Below, piece by piece: positions 25,487 through 34,382 of a stretch of 64,000 nt of DNA; positions within the stretch are counted from its first letter, which is position 1, and each line of letters opens with the position of its first letter. The position numbers and the translations under genes were made by a program. The stretch comes from Tsukamurella sp. TY48. Its GTDB lineage: Bacteria; Actinomycetota; Actinomycetes; Mycobacteriales; Mycobacteriaceae. A model generated the notes under the pieces. The model saw only the letters and a list, made by a program, of their open reading frames with translations. It did not search any database and was not told the origin of the DNA. Location of the stretch: assembly GCF_019656655.1 (NCBI RefSeq), contig NZ_BPMV01000001.1, positions 1,798,001-1,862,000 of the forward strand, given 5' to 3'.

Positions 25487-25550
25487 ATGGTTACAGGAGC
25501 GCCCCACCGCAAGAATCTCGCCGATCGCCGAGAGTTCCACCCCGTCGCCC
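25487..25550 (+). pseudogene. tspO: 5' fragment of a second tspO, cut off by the IS3 element
   Basis: ATG 25487 opens a frame, MVTGAPHRKNLADRREFHPV A, that ends at the left end of the insertion sequence. Joining 25550 to 26840 (removing the element and one copy of the CCC duplication) continues it without a shift into ALVVSLLCVGIVAGVGGAAS, the first membrane helix of TspO. The rest of the gene is at 26840-27285. Confidence 0.75.
25548..25550. repeat. 3-bp target-site duplication of the IS3 element (left copy)
   Basis: CCC at 25548-25550 is repeated as CCC at 26837-26839 directly outside the right end. IS3-family elements commonly generate three- or four-base duplications. The element lies between them. 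Confidence 0.6.
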
Positions 25551-25592
25551 GGGTCTGCTGAAGGTTTCGTTGTCACTTCAGCTCAGTGATTG

Positions 25593-26468
25593 TTAGGCCG
25601 CGTTGGCGGCTGTGTAGATCATCTCAAATTCGATGGGTGTGAGCTTGCCGAGTGTGCGTTGTCGCCGGCGGCGGTGGTAGGTCCGTTCGATCCAGACGAC
25701 GATTGCCGTCCGCAGTTCCTGGCGGGTGGTCCACTGCTGGCGGTCGAGGACGTTCTTCTGCAGCAGCGAGAAGAACGATTCCATCGCTGCGTTGTCCCCG
25801 GCGGAGCCGACCCTGCCCATCGAACCGCTGAGCTGAAACCTGTTGAGCTGCTCGGTGAACCGGCGTGATCGGAACTGGCTACCTCGATCCGAGTGCACTA
25901 CGCATCCGGCAACCGCGGCAGGGCCACCGCGCCGGGTCACGGCGCTGTTGATGGCGTTGACCGCGATGCGGGTCTTCATCCGTTCGTCGATCGAGTATCC
26001 GACGATCCGATTCGCATAGACGTCTTTGACCGCGCACAGATACAACTTGCCCTCGCGGGTGTGGTGCTCTGTGATATCAGTGAGCCACAAACGGTTCGGG
26101 GCCTCAGCGGAGAACTCGCGTTCTACCAGGTCGTCATGGACCGGCGGTCCGGGACGTTTGCCGCTGCCGCGCCGGCGGCTGTGCGCGGAGAACAGACCAG
26201 CTTGTGAGCACAGCCGCCACACTCGCCGCTCCGACACACTGTGACCGGCAGCGACGAGTTCGTCGGCGATGAACCGATACCCGAACTCCGGATCATCACG
26301 ATGGACATCGACCGCAGCATTAGTCACCACCGCATCATCGACATCACGGTCACAGACTGGAACAGCGCTCCAGGCATAGAAGGCTTGGCGGGAGAACTTC
26401 AGAACCCGGCAGGTCACCGCGACGGCAATCCCGTCAGCGGCCAGCTCGCGGACCAGCGGGAACATCAT
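25593..26468 (-). CDS. IS3-family transposase OrfB (DDE integrase domain)
   Basis: A 291-residue protein with the rve catalytic triad in context: first Asp in NRLWLTDITEHH, second Asp in CVVHSDRGSQFRS, and Glu in GDNAAMESFFSLLQKNV. The N-terminal part (MMFPLVRELAADGIAVAVTC, RVLKFSRQAFYAWS) contains the HTH_21 region of OrfB. The start overlaps the orfA stop (ATGATG/TGA), so expression is by translational coupling, or by a -1 frameshift to give OrfAB as in other IS3 members. All key residues are intact, so it should be active. Confidence 0.93.
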   Translation of the reverse strand: MMFPLVRELAADGIAVAVTCRVLKFSRQAFYAWSAVPVCDRDVDDAVVTNAAVDVHRDDPEFGYRFIADELVAAGHSVSERRVWRLCSQAGLFSAHSRRRGSGKRPGPPVHDDLVEREFSAEAPNRLWLTDITEHHTREGKLYLCAVKDVYANRIVGYSIDERMKTRIAVNAINSAVTRRGGPAAVAGCVVHSDRGSQFRSRRFTEQLNRFQLSGSMGRVGSAGDNAAMESFFSLLQKNVLDRQQWTTRQELRTAIVVWIERTYHRRRRQRTLGKLTPIEFEMIYTAANAA

Positions 26469-26764
26469 TTTGGGGACGAACCGAGCTTCAGATTCGCCTG
26501 CGACAAATACGCCGCCGCCCGCCGAAGGACTTCATTCTCCTGCTCCAACAGCCGGATCCGCCGCCGCGCTTCCCGCAGCTCCTTCGCCTCGTCCCGGCTC
26601 ACACCGGGACGAACACCGTCATCGACATCGTCTTGCCGCAGCCACCGCCGCAAACACGACTCCGCGATCCCGAAATCCTCCGCTACCTGTTTGAGCGAGA
26701 CCTGCCCCGACCTGGCCACGCGGACCACATCAGCACGGAACTCCTCTGGATACGCCTTCGGCAT
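26465..26764 (-). CDS. IS3-family transposase OrfA
   Basis: A 99-residue protein with a HTH (SLKQVAEDFGIAESCLRRWL) and a leucine-zipper-like coiled coil (RRRIRLLEQENEVLRRAAAY). It matches the helix-turn-helix OrfA of the IS3 family. It ends in ...SPK directly overlapping orfB by four bases. Its role is to bind the inverted repeats and multimerise with OrfB. Confidence 0.92.
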   Translation of the reverse strand: MPKAYPEEFRADVVRVARSGQVSLKQVAEDFGIAESCLRRWLRQDDVDDGVRPGVSRDEAKELREARRRIRLLEQENEVLRRAAAYLSQANLKLGSSPK

Positions 26765-26839
26765 GGTCGATCATCCTTCCAGCAACAGTCCGCAGACCGC
26801 TACAGATCAGGTGACAACTAGACCTTCAGCAGACCCCCC

Positions 26840-27285
26840 TGGTGGTCTCGCTGCTGTGCGTCGGAATCGTTGCCGGCGTCGGTGGGGCGGCGTCGGCTGA
26901 CGCGGCGTCGACCTACTCGCAACTCGCTCAACCGTCGTGGGCGCCTCCAAGTTGGCTGTTCGGTCCCGTCTGGACCGTCCTGTATATCCTTATGGCGATC
27001 GCAGCGTGGCGAATCTGGCGCACGGAACCCACGTTCGGCAACCGAGCGATCGTGCTCTACGGCGCGCAGTTGCTCCTGAACCTGCTGTGGTCGCCACTGT
27101 TCTTTGGCCTCGAGCAGCGCGGATGGGCACTCGTCGACATCATCGCGCTGGACGCCCTAGTCGTTGCGACGATCGTGGCCTTCTGGTTCCGCGATCGCCT
27201 CGCGGCGATACTGCTTACGCCATACCTGGCATGGTCACTGTTCGCGACAGCGCTCAACTATTCGGTCTGGTCACTCAACTCCTAG
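26840..27285 (+). pseudogene. tspO: 3' fragment of a second tspO, disrupted by IS3
   Basis: From VVSLLCVGIVAGVGGAASAD to the stop, the 147 residues follow the intact TspO at 3638-4168 closely (QPSWAPPSWLFGPVWTVLY, WRTEPTFGNRAI, EQRGWALVDIIALDALVV, FATALNYSVWSLNS). A GTG at 26842 could initiate a shortened protein lacking only the polar N-terminus and the first residues of helix 1, so partial function cannot be excluded. The 5' end is at 25487-25550. Restored, the protein would be about 169 residues. Confidence 0.85.
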
Positions 27286-27838
27286 CGCGACCGAACGAAT
27301 CGTTAAGCAGTCCTGCCGGCCGCCGAATCCATCTCGGGGCGAAGCCCAAGCACTTACTCGAGCAACTTGAACACGTCCCGCTATCAGTTGGTTGCGTGCA
27401 ATGGAATGCACCGGCCGGCCATGTAACGCGAGCAAGCTGAACTCGAAGGGCGATCGACCTCGACAAAGCACGACAGTGACGACGCCACGTTCCAACCACC
27501 GGAACGGCCGTCGGCCGCGCTTTGGCTGGCGATCACGGCCGCGGTCCTCTACAAAGGCCTCACCTACGCGCGGGACTCGCCGGTGCAAATAATCTTCCAG
27601 GACCTCGTCCCCACCGTTCGTAGTGTGCGTTGGCCCGCGCCGCGAAGTAGATCCTGACTGGGCGCTGGCACGAACGTCAGCGGCGGCACGAGGTTGCCGC
27701 TCGCGACCCCGACGCCGAACGCATTCCCTAGCTAGTGGGTTGGCGGACGCAGCCAAGGGCGTCGATGGCCACCTCGACGATGGCTGGCCCCAGCGGAGGC
27801 TGATTAGGGTCCAGGTGCCAGGGCTGCTCCTTCGAAGC
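27286..27838. other. Gene-poor stretch with no recognised feature
   Basis: Frames exist on both strands, but none has convincing composition, start signals or recognisable motifs. There is no clear hairpin array. It is likely a decayed remnant next to the insertion sequence. Confidence 0.4.
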
Positions 27839-28273
27839 TCAGGCGAGCGCGTCCAGGTGCGCCGAGAGTCCCCTGGCCCCGTCCGTGAAGAGCTTGTTCA
27901 CGGCGACGGTGAAGACGGGCTCGAAGAGGCGGAATGCGCCATGGAAGCTGAACTCCACCACGTAGGTCACCGCGCTCCCGGCTCCGTCGGGCGCGACGGT
28001 GATGGTGTCGACCGCCGTTAGCGAACTCTTGTGCCCGCGCAACCGGATCAATGAGGCGGGCTCGAGATCGGTCAGTTCGTAGTCGAGGTCGGTGTGGGCA
28101 CCGGCGAACTTGCTCGTAACCCGGTAGATCGAGCCCACGCCGCCGTCACCGGCCAGGCGGGTGACCGCGACCGCGTTGGGATCCCACTGCTGAGCATGGG
28201 TGAAGTCCGCCAGGTAGGCGAACACGACTTCCACGGGCGCCGCGGTGCGCACGGTCTGCTGCTTGGTGATCAC
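27839..28273 (-). CDS. SRPBCC-family (polyketide cyclase/START-like) protein
   Basis: A 144-residue protein beginning VITKQQTVRTAAPVEVVFAY, with LADFTHAQQWDPNAVAVTRL and DLDYELTDLEPASLIRLRGH. This is the helix-grip fold of the SRPBCC superfamily, which binds hydrophobic ligands in a deep pocket. A longer frame runs upstream, but GTG 28273 has GAAGGA seven bases before it. It lies 52 bases downstream of a short-chain dehydrogenase gene in the same direction and is likely co-transcribed. Ligand unknown. Confidence 0.85.
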   Translation of the reverse strand: MITKQQTVRTAAPVEVVFAYLADFTHAQQWDPNAVAVTRLAGDGGVGSIYRVTSKFAGAHTDLDYELTDLEPASLIRLRGHKSSLTAVDTITVAPDGAGSAVTYVVEFSFHGAFRLFEPVFTVAVNKLFTDGARGLSAHLDALA

Positions 28274-28325
28274 TGTCTGTCCTTCCGGAGTTGGGCGAAG
28301 TGGCTCGGGGCGCGGGGCCCCCGGA

Positions 28326-29273
28326 TCAGGGTGTGATGCCCGCGAAGGAGCACACCTGGCGCCATACCGCGCGACGATCGCTGTCGCTGAACTCCGTGCG
28401 CCGCAGGTAATGCTCGGGGCGTTCGGCACGATCGTGCCAGAATTTGCCGCTCTCCGGCTTCGGCGTCGTCGCCGCTAGCCAGACCGCCGTGTCCGCACCC
28501 TGGTCCGCGTTCCGCAGCAGCGAGCCCGCCAGTTTCGTGAAACCGGGTAGGGAGTCGGCTATGCCCGGGGTGGCCACCCATCCGGGATGCATTCCCGCGA
28601 CGGTCACCTGCGCCGACTGCCAGCGCCGCGCCAGGACCGGCACCATCGCGACCTGGACGCGTTTGCTCCGCGCGTACGCGCTGGCCCCCTTGTACTCCCC
28701 CTCGCGGTAGTCGAGATCGTCGACGGGGAGTTCCGCGGTGTACATGCCTCCCGACGACATGAAGATCACCCGGGCGTCCGCACTGTCGGCCAACTGCGGC
28801 AGCAGCAGATCGGTCAGGAGCACGGGCCCCAGTACGTGGGTGGCGAGAGAGAGTTCGTGGCCGTTGCCGGCGGCCGTCCACTCCGGCGGCATCACACCGG
28901 CGTTGTGCACGATCACGTCCACGCCGTGCTTCGCGAGGCGAGCGGCCAACTCGGGGAGCGCATCGAGATCGGAGACGTCGCCGAGCTCGACGATGACGGA
29001 GGCGTTCGGCTGGCGGCGGAGGATCCCGTCTCGCACCGCGGTCGCGCGCCCACTGTTGCGCCCGACGATGACGACCGTCGCGCCCAGGTCCACGACCTGC
29101 TCGGCGATCGCCGCCCCGATGCCCGAGGTGGCTCCCGTGACGACGACCGTGCGCCCCGCCAATGATTCGGCGTGCGGATCGCGGCCGTCCCATCGCGCCT
29201 TGCGCAGCGCGAAGCCGATGTTCGAGTAGCCGAACACGATCGAACGGTCCAGCGCCGCATCGAACTGACTCAT
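28326..29273 (-). CDS. Short-chain dehydrogenase/reductase, DHRS12-like
   Basis: A 315-residue SDR: cofactor site VVVTGATSGIGAAIAEQV, NAG motif VDVIVHNAGVMPP, catalytic Ser in RVIFMSSGGMYT and YARSK (Tyr-x-x-x-Lys) in GASAYARSKRVQVAM. The N-terminal extension (FGYSNIGFALRKARWDGRD) and the C-terminal region with FWHDRAERPEHYL resemble the DHRS12 branch. ATG 29273 begins MSQFDAALDRSIV. It is followed by the SRPBCC gene. Substrate unknown, perhaps a lipid. Confidence 0.88.
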   Translation of the reverse strand: MSQFDAALDRSIVFGYSNIGFALRKARWDGRDPHAESLAGRTVVVTGATSGIGAAIAEQVVDLGATVVIVGRNSGRATAVRDGILRRQPNASVIVELGDVSDLDALPELAARLAKHGVDVIVHNAGVMPPEWTAAGNGHELSLATHVLGPVLLTDLLLPQLADSADARVIFMSSGGMYTAELPVDDLDYREGEYKGASAYARSKRVQVAMVPVLARRWQSAQVTVAGMHPGWVATPGIADSLPGFTKLAGSLLRNADQGADTAVWLAATTPKPESGKFWHDRAERPEHYLRRTEFSDSDRRAVWRQVCSFAGITP

Positions 29274-29385
29274 TCTCCAGGCCTTCCTCTCGTTGCCCCT
29301 GAGCTGTGCACCAGAGCCGAGACGGCCGCGCGGGTGCGCGGGTGCGCGCGGTCGCCTCGGGCTCCCGACGTCGTGCCGGGCCGGT

Positions 29386-30072
29386 CTAGTTCGGCATCAG
29401 GACGGTATCGATCAGGTAGACCGTCGCGTTGGCGGTTTTGACGCCGCCGCACACCACCGTCGCGTCCTTGACCTTGACGGTGGACTCCGGTGTGCCCGTC
29501 ACGCTGACCTCGCTGCCCTCGACGGTCTTGTGCATGCCCGCCACCTGCGCGGGAGCGAGCTGACCGGGTACGACGTGGTAGGTCAGGATCTTCGTCAACA
29601 GCGCATCGTCGACCTTGAGCTTCTCGATGGTCTCCGCCGGGATCTTCGCGAAGGCCGCGTCAGTGGGCGCGAACACCGTGAACTGCCCGTTGTTGAGGGT
29701 GTCCACCAAGTTCACCTTGGGGTTGAGCTTGCCCGAGAGGGCCGAAGTGAGGGTGGTCAGCATCGGATTGTTCGACGCCGCCGTTACCACCGGGTCGGCG
29801 GCCATACCCGCGACCGAGCCGGGGCCAGAGGGGTTCTGCGCGGCGTAGTCCGCGCACCCGGCACCGAACAGCGACGAAACACCCGCGGCGGGGGTACTCG
29901 GCATCGTGCTGGACATCGTGCCCGCCGTGGACGAGGTCGTCGCGGTCGCCATCCCTGAGGAGCCGGGAGCGCCCTCGCTACTGCTGTCGTTGCCGCACCC
30001 GGCGACGAGACCGATCACCAGACCCGCCGCTGCGATCGCGGCCGATCCTGTACGAATCTTTCTGTCAATCAT
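29386..30072 (-). CDS. Fasciclin-domain lipoprotein, MPT83/MPT70-like
   Basis: A 228-residue lipoprotein. The signal peptide ends in a lipobox ([11 protein letters not shown]), followed by a Ser/Thr/Ala-rich linker. One FAS1 domain contains [32 protein letters not shown] and [12 protein letters not shown]. The domain is close to MPT83 and MPB70 of mycobacteria, surface proteins with adhesion-like roles. A long frame extends upstream, but ATG 30072 has GAGGGAG five bases before it and is followed by the signal peptide. Confidence 0.92.
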   Translation of the reverse strand: MIDRKIRTGSAAIAAAGLVIGLVAGCGNDSSSEGAPGSSGMATATTSSTAGTMSSTMPSTPAAGVSSLFGAGCADYAAQNPSGPGSVAGMAADPVVTAASNNPMLTTLTSALSGKLNPKVNLVDTLNNGQFTVFAPTDAAFAKIPAETIEKLKVDDALLTKILTYHVVPGQLAPAQVAGMHKTVEGSEVSVTGTPESTVKVKDATVVCGGVKTANATVYLIDTVLMPN

Positions 30073-30364
30073 TGGAACTCCCTCGGTCGATCTAACTGGA
30101 CATGAGATATTCGACGCAGAACGCGATCCGGATTGGAACAAGCAGAACCGAGAAACTGATCGATCTACCGATGGCACACCCAATAGCCTTGAGAACCAGG
30201 AGTCGGCGCCAGTGGACGTAGGCGATAGGTTCTCGGCAGTGGCGTGAACCGAAACCTGCTCGAGTCGCGACGAGGGTCCGCTACGACTCTGCTGCGCTTG
30301 GTGATTCGGGCCAGGAGCACACATAGCCTGGGATGCCACTGGCACGGTATGTACGCGGCGGGTG

Positions 30365-31573
30365 TCAGAGGCGGGCCGCGGAGCGCAGGGCGTCCACGCG
30401 GTCGGTGCGCTCCCACGGCAGGTCGATGTCGGTGCGTCCGAAGTGGCCGTACGCCGCGGTGGGCGCGTAGATCGGCCGGAGCAGGTCGAGGTCGTTGATG
30501 ATCGCGCGGGAGCGCAGGTCGAAGACCTGGGCGATGGCCTGCTGGATCTTGATCGGGTCGAGCTGCTCGGTGCCGAAGGTCTCGACGAACAGACCGACCG
30601 GCGAGGCCTTACCGATGGCGTAGGCGACCTGGACCTCGATCCGCTCCGCGAGGCCCGCGGCGACGGCGTTCTTCGCCACCCAGCGCATCGCGTACGCGGC
30701 CGACCGGTCCACCTTCGACGGATCCTTACCCGAGAACGCACCACCGCCGTGCCGCGCCATACCGCCGTAGGTGTCGACGATGATCTTGCGGCCCGTCAGA
30801 CCCGCATCACCCATCGGCCCACCGAGCACGAACTTACCCGTCGGATTCACCAGCAGCCGCACCGCAGAGGTGTCCAAGCTCGGCAGGTTCAGATCCGCGA
30901 TCACCGTGTTCAGCACATGAGTGCGCAGATCCGGGGCGAGCATGCCGTCGATGTCGATGTCAGCGGCGTGCTGGCTGGAGATCACCACGGTATCCAGACG
31001 CACAGGCTGCTCCCCCGCGTACTCGATGGTGACCTGAGTCTTGCCGTCCGGGCGCAGATACGGCAGCGTGCCGTTCTTCCGAACCTCGGTCAGCCGGCGC
31101 GAGAGCCGGTGCGCCAACGAGATCGGCAGCGGCATCAGCTCCGGGGTGTCCGAGCAGGCGTAACCGAACATCAAACCCTGATCGCCCGCGCCCTGCGCGT
31201 CGATCTCGTCCTGCGCACCGTCCACACGGTGCTCGTAAGCCCGATCCACACCCTGCGCGATCTCGGGACTCTGCGCACCGATCGCGATATTCACACCACA
31301 CGAATTGCCGTCGAAACCCTTCGCGGAGCTGTCGTAACCGATCTCCAACACCTTGTCCCGCACAATGTGCGGGATGTCGGCGTACGCGGAGGTCGTCACC
31401 TCGCCGGCGACGTGGACCTGGCCGGTGGTGACGAGCGTCTCGACCGCGACGCGCGAGGTCGGGTCCTCGGCGAGGAGGGCGTCGAGGATCGAATCCGAGA
31501 TCGCATCACAGATCTTGTCCGGGTGCCCCTCGGTGACCGACTCGCTGGTGAACAACCGCCTGACAGAACTCAT
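30365..31573 (-). CDS. metK: S-adenosylmethionine synthetase
   Basis: A 402-residue MetK with all family motifs: [20 protein letters not shown] at the N-terminus, [12 protein letters not shown] in the middle, and [20 protein letters not shown] near residue 270. It makes SAM from methionine and ATP. It lies directly downstream of a CmaA-like SAM-dependent methyltransferase gene, 95 bases apart and on the same strand, an unusual location for metK in mycolic-acid bacteria, where it normally neighbours coaBC and priA. A GAGGTGAGG site precedes ATG 31573. It may be a second copy; only a genome search can tell. Confidence 0.95.
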   Translation of the reverse strand: MSSVRRLFTSESVTEGHPDKICDAISDSILDALLAEDPTSRVAVETLVTTGQVHVAGEVTTSAYADIPHIVRDKVLEIGYDSSAKGFDGNSCGVNIAIGAQSPEIAQGVDRAYEHRVDGAQDEIDAQGAGDQGLMFGYACSDTPELMPLPISLAHRLSRRLTEVRKNGTLPYLRPDGKTQVTIEYAGEQPVRLDTVVISSQHAADIDIDGMLAPDLRTHVLNTVIADLNLPSLDTSAVRLLVNPTGKFVLGGPMGDAGLTGRKIIVDTYGGMARHGGGAFSGKDPSKVDRSAAYAMRWVAKNAVAAGLAERIEVQVAYAIGKASPVGLFVETFGTEQLDPIKIQQAIAQVFDLRSRAIINDLDLLRPIYAPTAAYGHFGRTDIDLPWERTDRVDALRSAARL

Positions 31574-31668
31574 CCAACTAACCTCACCTCAAGCGACGAG
31601 ACGCGGACTTGGCACCACGCCGACGACGGAACAACTGCGACAGACGGTCCTCTGTCCAGAATGATCTA

Positions 31669-32631
31669 CTACCGTGTTGGAATGAACCGTGCAGCGGTGG
31701 TACCCGCAGCCGAGTCGACTTCAGGGTGGAGCGCCAGCACCTCCTCGAGCGACCGCTGCCGACCGCCCTGGGCTGGCTTGACCAGCGTGTGTTGCCGGAC
31801 GTCGATCAGACCGCGGCGGAATGCATCCGCGCAGCCCGTTAGATACTTGATGTACGTGTCGTACACACCCTCCGGGTGAATCTGCAGAGCCTGTACGCGC
31901 GCTGCCTCCAGGTTCGCCGCCCAGATGTCGAGGGTCTTCGCGTAGTGCGGCTGCAGGCTCTGCACCTGCGCAACATCGAAGCCACCCATTTCCGCAAGAA
32001 GGGGGAAGTACTTGGTAATAGGAAGTTCTCCACCCGGGAAAATTTCGGTGCGGATGAACCTAAAGAAATCGAAATCAGCGCGGGTGACTTTGCTATCGCC
32101 GCGGAACGTGTCCATACCGAAGGTCATGATGGTGTGAATCATCGCCCTGCCACCATCGGGGAGAATGTCGAAAGCGCGGTCGAAAAACGCGAGATGACGC
32201 TCATGAGTGAAGTGCTCGAAGGCCCCGATGCTGACGATCGCATCCACCGGCGCATCGAACTCCTCCCACCCCTGCAGCCGCACCTCAGCGGAACGATCGG
32301 ACTCCAGGCCGGCCAGGCGGCGGTTGACGGTCTCGTACTGGTTCTTCGACAGCGTCAGACCCACGACGTTGACGTCGTACTTCTCGACCGCGCGGATCAA
32401 CGTCGTTCCCCAACCACATCCCACATCAAGCAGGGTCTGCCCGGGCTTGAGATCGAGCTTGCCGAGCGACAGGTCGACCTTCGCCAGCTGAGCCTCCTCG
32501 AGCGTCATGTCCTCACGCTCGAAGTAGGCACACGAGTACGTCTGGGTCGGATCGAGGAAAAGTCGGAAGAAATCGTCCGACAGGTCGTAATGCGCCTGCA
32601 CATCCTCGAAGTGTGGGTCCAGCTCAGGCAT
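31669..32631 (-). CDS. Mycolic-acid cyclopropane synthase-family methyltransferase
   Basis: A 320-residue protein very close to the CmaA/MmaA/PcaA family: VQAHYDLSDDFFRLFLDPTQ, TYSCAYFEREDMTLEEAQ, SAM site LLDVGCGWGTTLIRAVEKYD, and IVSIGAFEHFTHERHLAFFD. The late segment VQSLQPHYAKTLDIWAANLE and the ending KYLTGCADAFRRGLIDVRQH are also conserved. The enzymes install cyclopropane or methyl branches on meromycolate chains using SAM. AAAGG precedes ATG 32631. The adjacent metK could supply the methyl donor. Confidence 0.93.
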   Translation of the reverse strand: MPELDPHFEDVQAHYDLSDDFFRLFLDPTQTYSCAYFEREDMTLEEAQLAKVDLSLGKLDLKPGQTLLDVGCGWGTTLIRAVEKYDVNVVGLTLSKNQYETVNRRLAGLESDRSAEVRLQGWEEFDAPVDAIVSIGAFEHFTHERHLAFFDRAFDILPDGGRAMIHTIMTFGMDTFRGDSKVTRADFDFFRFIRTEIFPGGELPITKYFPLLAEMGGFDVAQVQSLQPHYAKTLDIWAANLEAARVQALQIHPEGVYDTYIKYLTGCADAFRRGLIDVRQHTLVKPAQGGRQRSLEEVLALHPEVDSAAGTTAARFIPTR

Positions 32632-32791
32632 GGCGGCCTTTCGTTCGGCTACGGGTCTCCCGTGCGTTCAGCACGAGCGTCAGCTGGAAAGTAATACAGA
32701 ACACAGCGCCCCGCAGCGTCGAATAATTAGATTTCGGTGTACATAAACTCAGGCCGGTTACAGGACTCGGAAAATCGAGTAGAAACGACTC

Positions 32792-33343
32792 GTGCCCTCA
32801 CCGAACAGCCATCAGCAGGATGCTGCAGACGCCCCGCCTGCTGGCGGCTGGGACCTGTGGTTCCCCGACGCGTACGAGATCAGTTCCGAGACCGTCAGGG
32901 CCTTCGCTCGAGCCACGCGCGACCCCTACATCGCCTATGCCGGGCGTGGCATCCTCGACCAGGACAGTCCCGTGCCGATCACGCTGCTCGCCGCCCCTAT
33001 GTTCGACGCCGCGTCCGCCCTCGTCAGCAGGGCGATCCCGAACTGCAATCTCTCCCGCATCGTCCACACAGCACAGCAGTTCACCGCGGTGAGCACTCTG
33101 CGCATCGGTCAGCGGATCAGCCTCGGAGCGCGCCTGTCCTCGCACGTCGTCAAAGCGGGAACGAACATCATCACCATCGACACCACCGCCTACGCCGACG
33201 ACACCGCACAACTGGCCGCGGTCCTCACCATCGCCCACTCCGCGACCGCCGGCCCAGCTGTCGACCTCGACGCGGTGGCGGACGCCATCATGCTCACCGG
33301 AACCGGACCGTCGGACAGCAACAGCTACACCGAATCACTCTGA
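32792..33343 (+). CDS. MaoC/FAS1-type dehydratase-like hot-dog protein
   Basis: A 183-residue protein starting from GTG 32792. The segment DAYEISSETVRAFARATRDP, then ITLLAAPMFDAASALVSRA and QQFTAVSTLRIGQRISLGAR, matches the N-terminal hot-dog part of HadA/HadC-like (3R)-hydroxyacyl-ACP dehydratases. The catalytic Asp/His hydratase motif is not obvious, as in HadA and HadC, which need a HadB partner. It is divergent from the CmaA-like gene. A role in lipid metabolism is inferred. Confidence 0.65.
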   Translation: MPSPNSHQQDAADAPPAGGWDLWFPDAYEISSETVRAFARATRDPYIAYAGRGILDQDSPVPITLLAAPMFDAASALVSRAIPNCNLSRIVHTAQQFTAVSTLRIGQRISLGARLSSHVVKAGTNIITIDTTAYADDTAQLAAVLTIAHSATAGPAVDLDAVADAIMLTGTGPSDSNSYTESL

Positions 33344-34017
33344 ATACGCCACGTTCGCGCACGCCAACGCGGTGACCCATTTGGACAGATCTCGAGGTAG
33401 ACCTGCCCGAGGTCGTCTCTCGATCGCGGCATGGATCTAACCGCAGCCGCTGCCTCGTCTGCGGCATCTCCTAGCGTCGCAGCCGTGGTGACGCAATCCT
33501 CCGCTGCCGCGGATCCAACCGAGCTTCTTTACGTCGACGTACACGAGCGAGTCCGCTTGATCGTGCTCGAAACGCCGGTCGCACCCGCATGAACTTCGGA
33601 CAACTGCCTGGTGATCGGGTTCCGTTATCGACGCAGGAACGCAAACGACCCAGCAGACCGGCACAGGCTTGCTCGCGGCGGGCGCGGCCATTTACACGCA
33701 GTTGTCCGCGGCACACCCAAGTCGGCAACCGCAAGCGCGAACGGATTAACAGGCAGCGGCCCGCTCCACCACGTTCAACCTTCTCGCAGGCATCGAGGCG
33801 GGCGGCACTGTTGGTGTGTCCATGATCCGAGTCGAAGACTCAAGCACCGGCAACTCGCCCTTAACTCTGCGCAACCGCCGAGGCACGGGAACGGCACCCG
33901 CCGCACAAAGACGGACGACCAGGTTCTAGCAACGCCAGTGACCAACGCCCGACCTACGACATACGGCCTTCAGTCCTGACCGTCGCCGAGCCGCCGCTTG
34001 GACACCCCCCACGACAC
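33344..34017. other. Gene-poor stretch
   Basis: No reading frame here has recognisable motifs or a good ribosome-binding site. The region lies between a dehydratase-like gene and the tRNA-Leu terminator. I see nothing else of note. Confidence 0.4.
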
Positions 34018-34060
34018 AAAAAAACCGAGGTCACGACCTCTCTCAAGTTCGTGACCTCGG
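34018..34060 (-). terminator. Rho-independent terminator of tRNA-Leu
   Basis: On the minus strand a perfect 12-base stem, CCGAGGTCACGA/TCGTGACCTCGG (34025-34060), is followed by seven T (34018-34024 read as A on the plus strand). It lies 25 bases past the 3' end of tRNA-Leu. Confidence 0.9.
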
Positions 34061-34085
34061 TGGCGGCAGTATGTAGAACTGCTCA

Positions 34086-34171
34086 TGGTGGGCGAAGGGG
34101 GACTTGAACCCCCACGTCCCGAAGGACACTGGCACCTGAAGCCAGCGCGTCTGCCATTCCGCCACTCGCCC
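34086..34171 (-). tRNA. tRNA-Leu (CAG)
   Basis: A type II tRNA of 86 bases with the CCA end encoded. On the minus strand the acceptor arm GGGCGAG pairs with TTCGCCC. The anticodon loop is TTCAGGT (anticodon CAG), there is a long variable arm (TGTCCTTCGGGACG) and a T arm GGGGGTTCAAGTCCCCC. A strong terminator follows. tRNA-Leu next to fhaA matches M. tuberculosis leuT. Confidence 0.95.
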
Positions 34172-34382
34172 GAGCGACCGAAGAAGACTAACACGACGGA
34201 ACTGACTGTGCGAAATCGCTTCGCTACCTGGGCCGACACCCTTGCCCCGACCGGCGAGCCCGTGCTACCAAAGGGACGGTTGGGACCAATGGGGTTACGC
34301 TGGCTCCGTCGTGCGCGCAGCGCCGCTATCATCGATTGGTCAGAACACGTTCGCGACACGCTGAGGAAGGGAGGGAGTCGTT

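Larger units (their letters stand above)
25551..26836 (-). mobile_element. Complete IS3-family insertion sequence, about 1286 bp
   Basis: Terminal inverted repeats are GGGTCTGCTGAAGGT followed by TTCGTTGTCAC at the left (25551-25576) and the same with T/C and C/A differences at the right (reading inward from 26836). Two overlapping genes, orfA and orfB, on the minus strand have intact motifs. A 3-bp CCC duplication flanks it. The intact ends, frames and duplication point to a recent insertion. It interrupts a tspO gene. Confidence 0.92.

Noticed and set aside
24841-25512. Long minus-strand frame of 223 codons
   Set aside because: It is the complement of other small frames, has no start signal, and its translation is rich in Arg, Ser and Pro without any domain.
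29386-30744. Minus-strand frame with 223 extra codons upstream of the fasciclin lipoprotein
   Set aside because: The upstream part is Ser/Arg/Pro-rich and lies antisense or in another phase to metK; the lipoprotein signal begins at 30072 with a good ribosome-binding site.
31574-31668. Possible SAM riboswitch in front of metK
   Set aside because: The 95-base gap is too short and lacks the conserved core of SAM-I, SAM-II or SAM-IV riboswitches as I know them.
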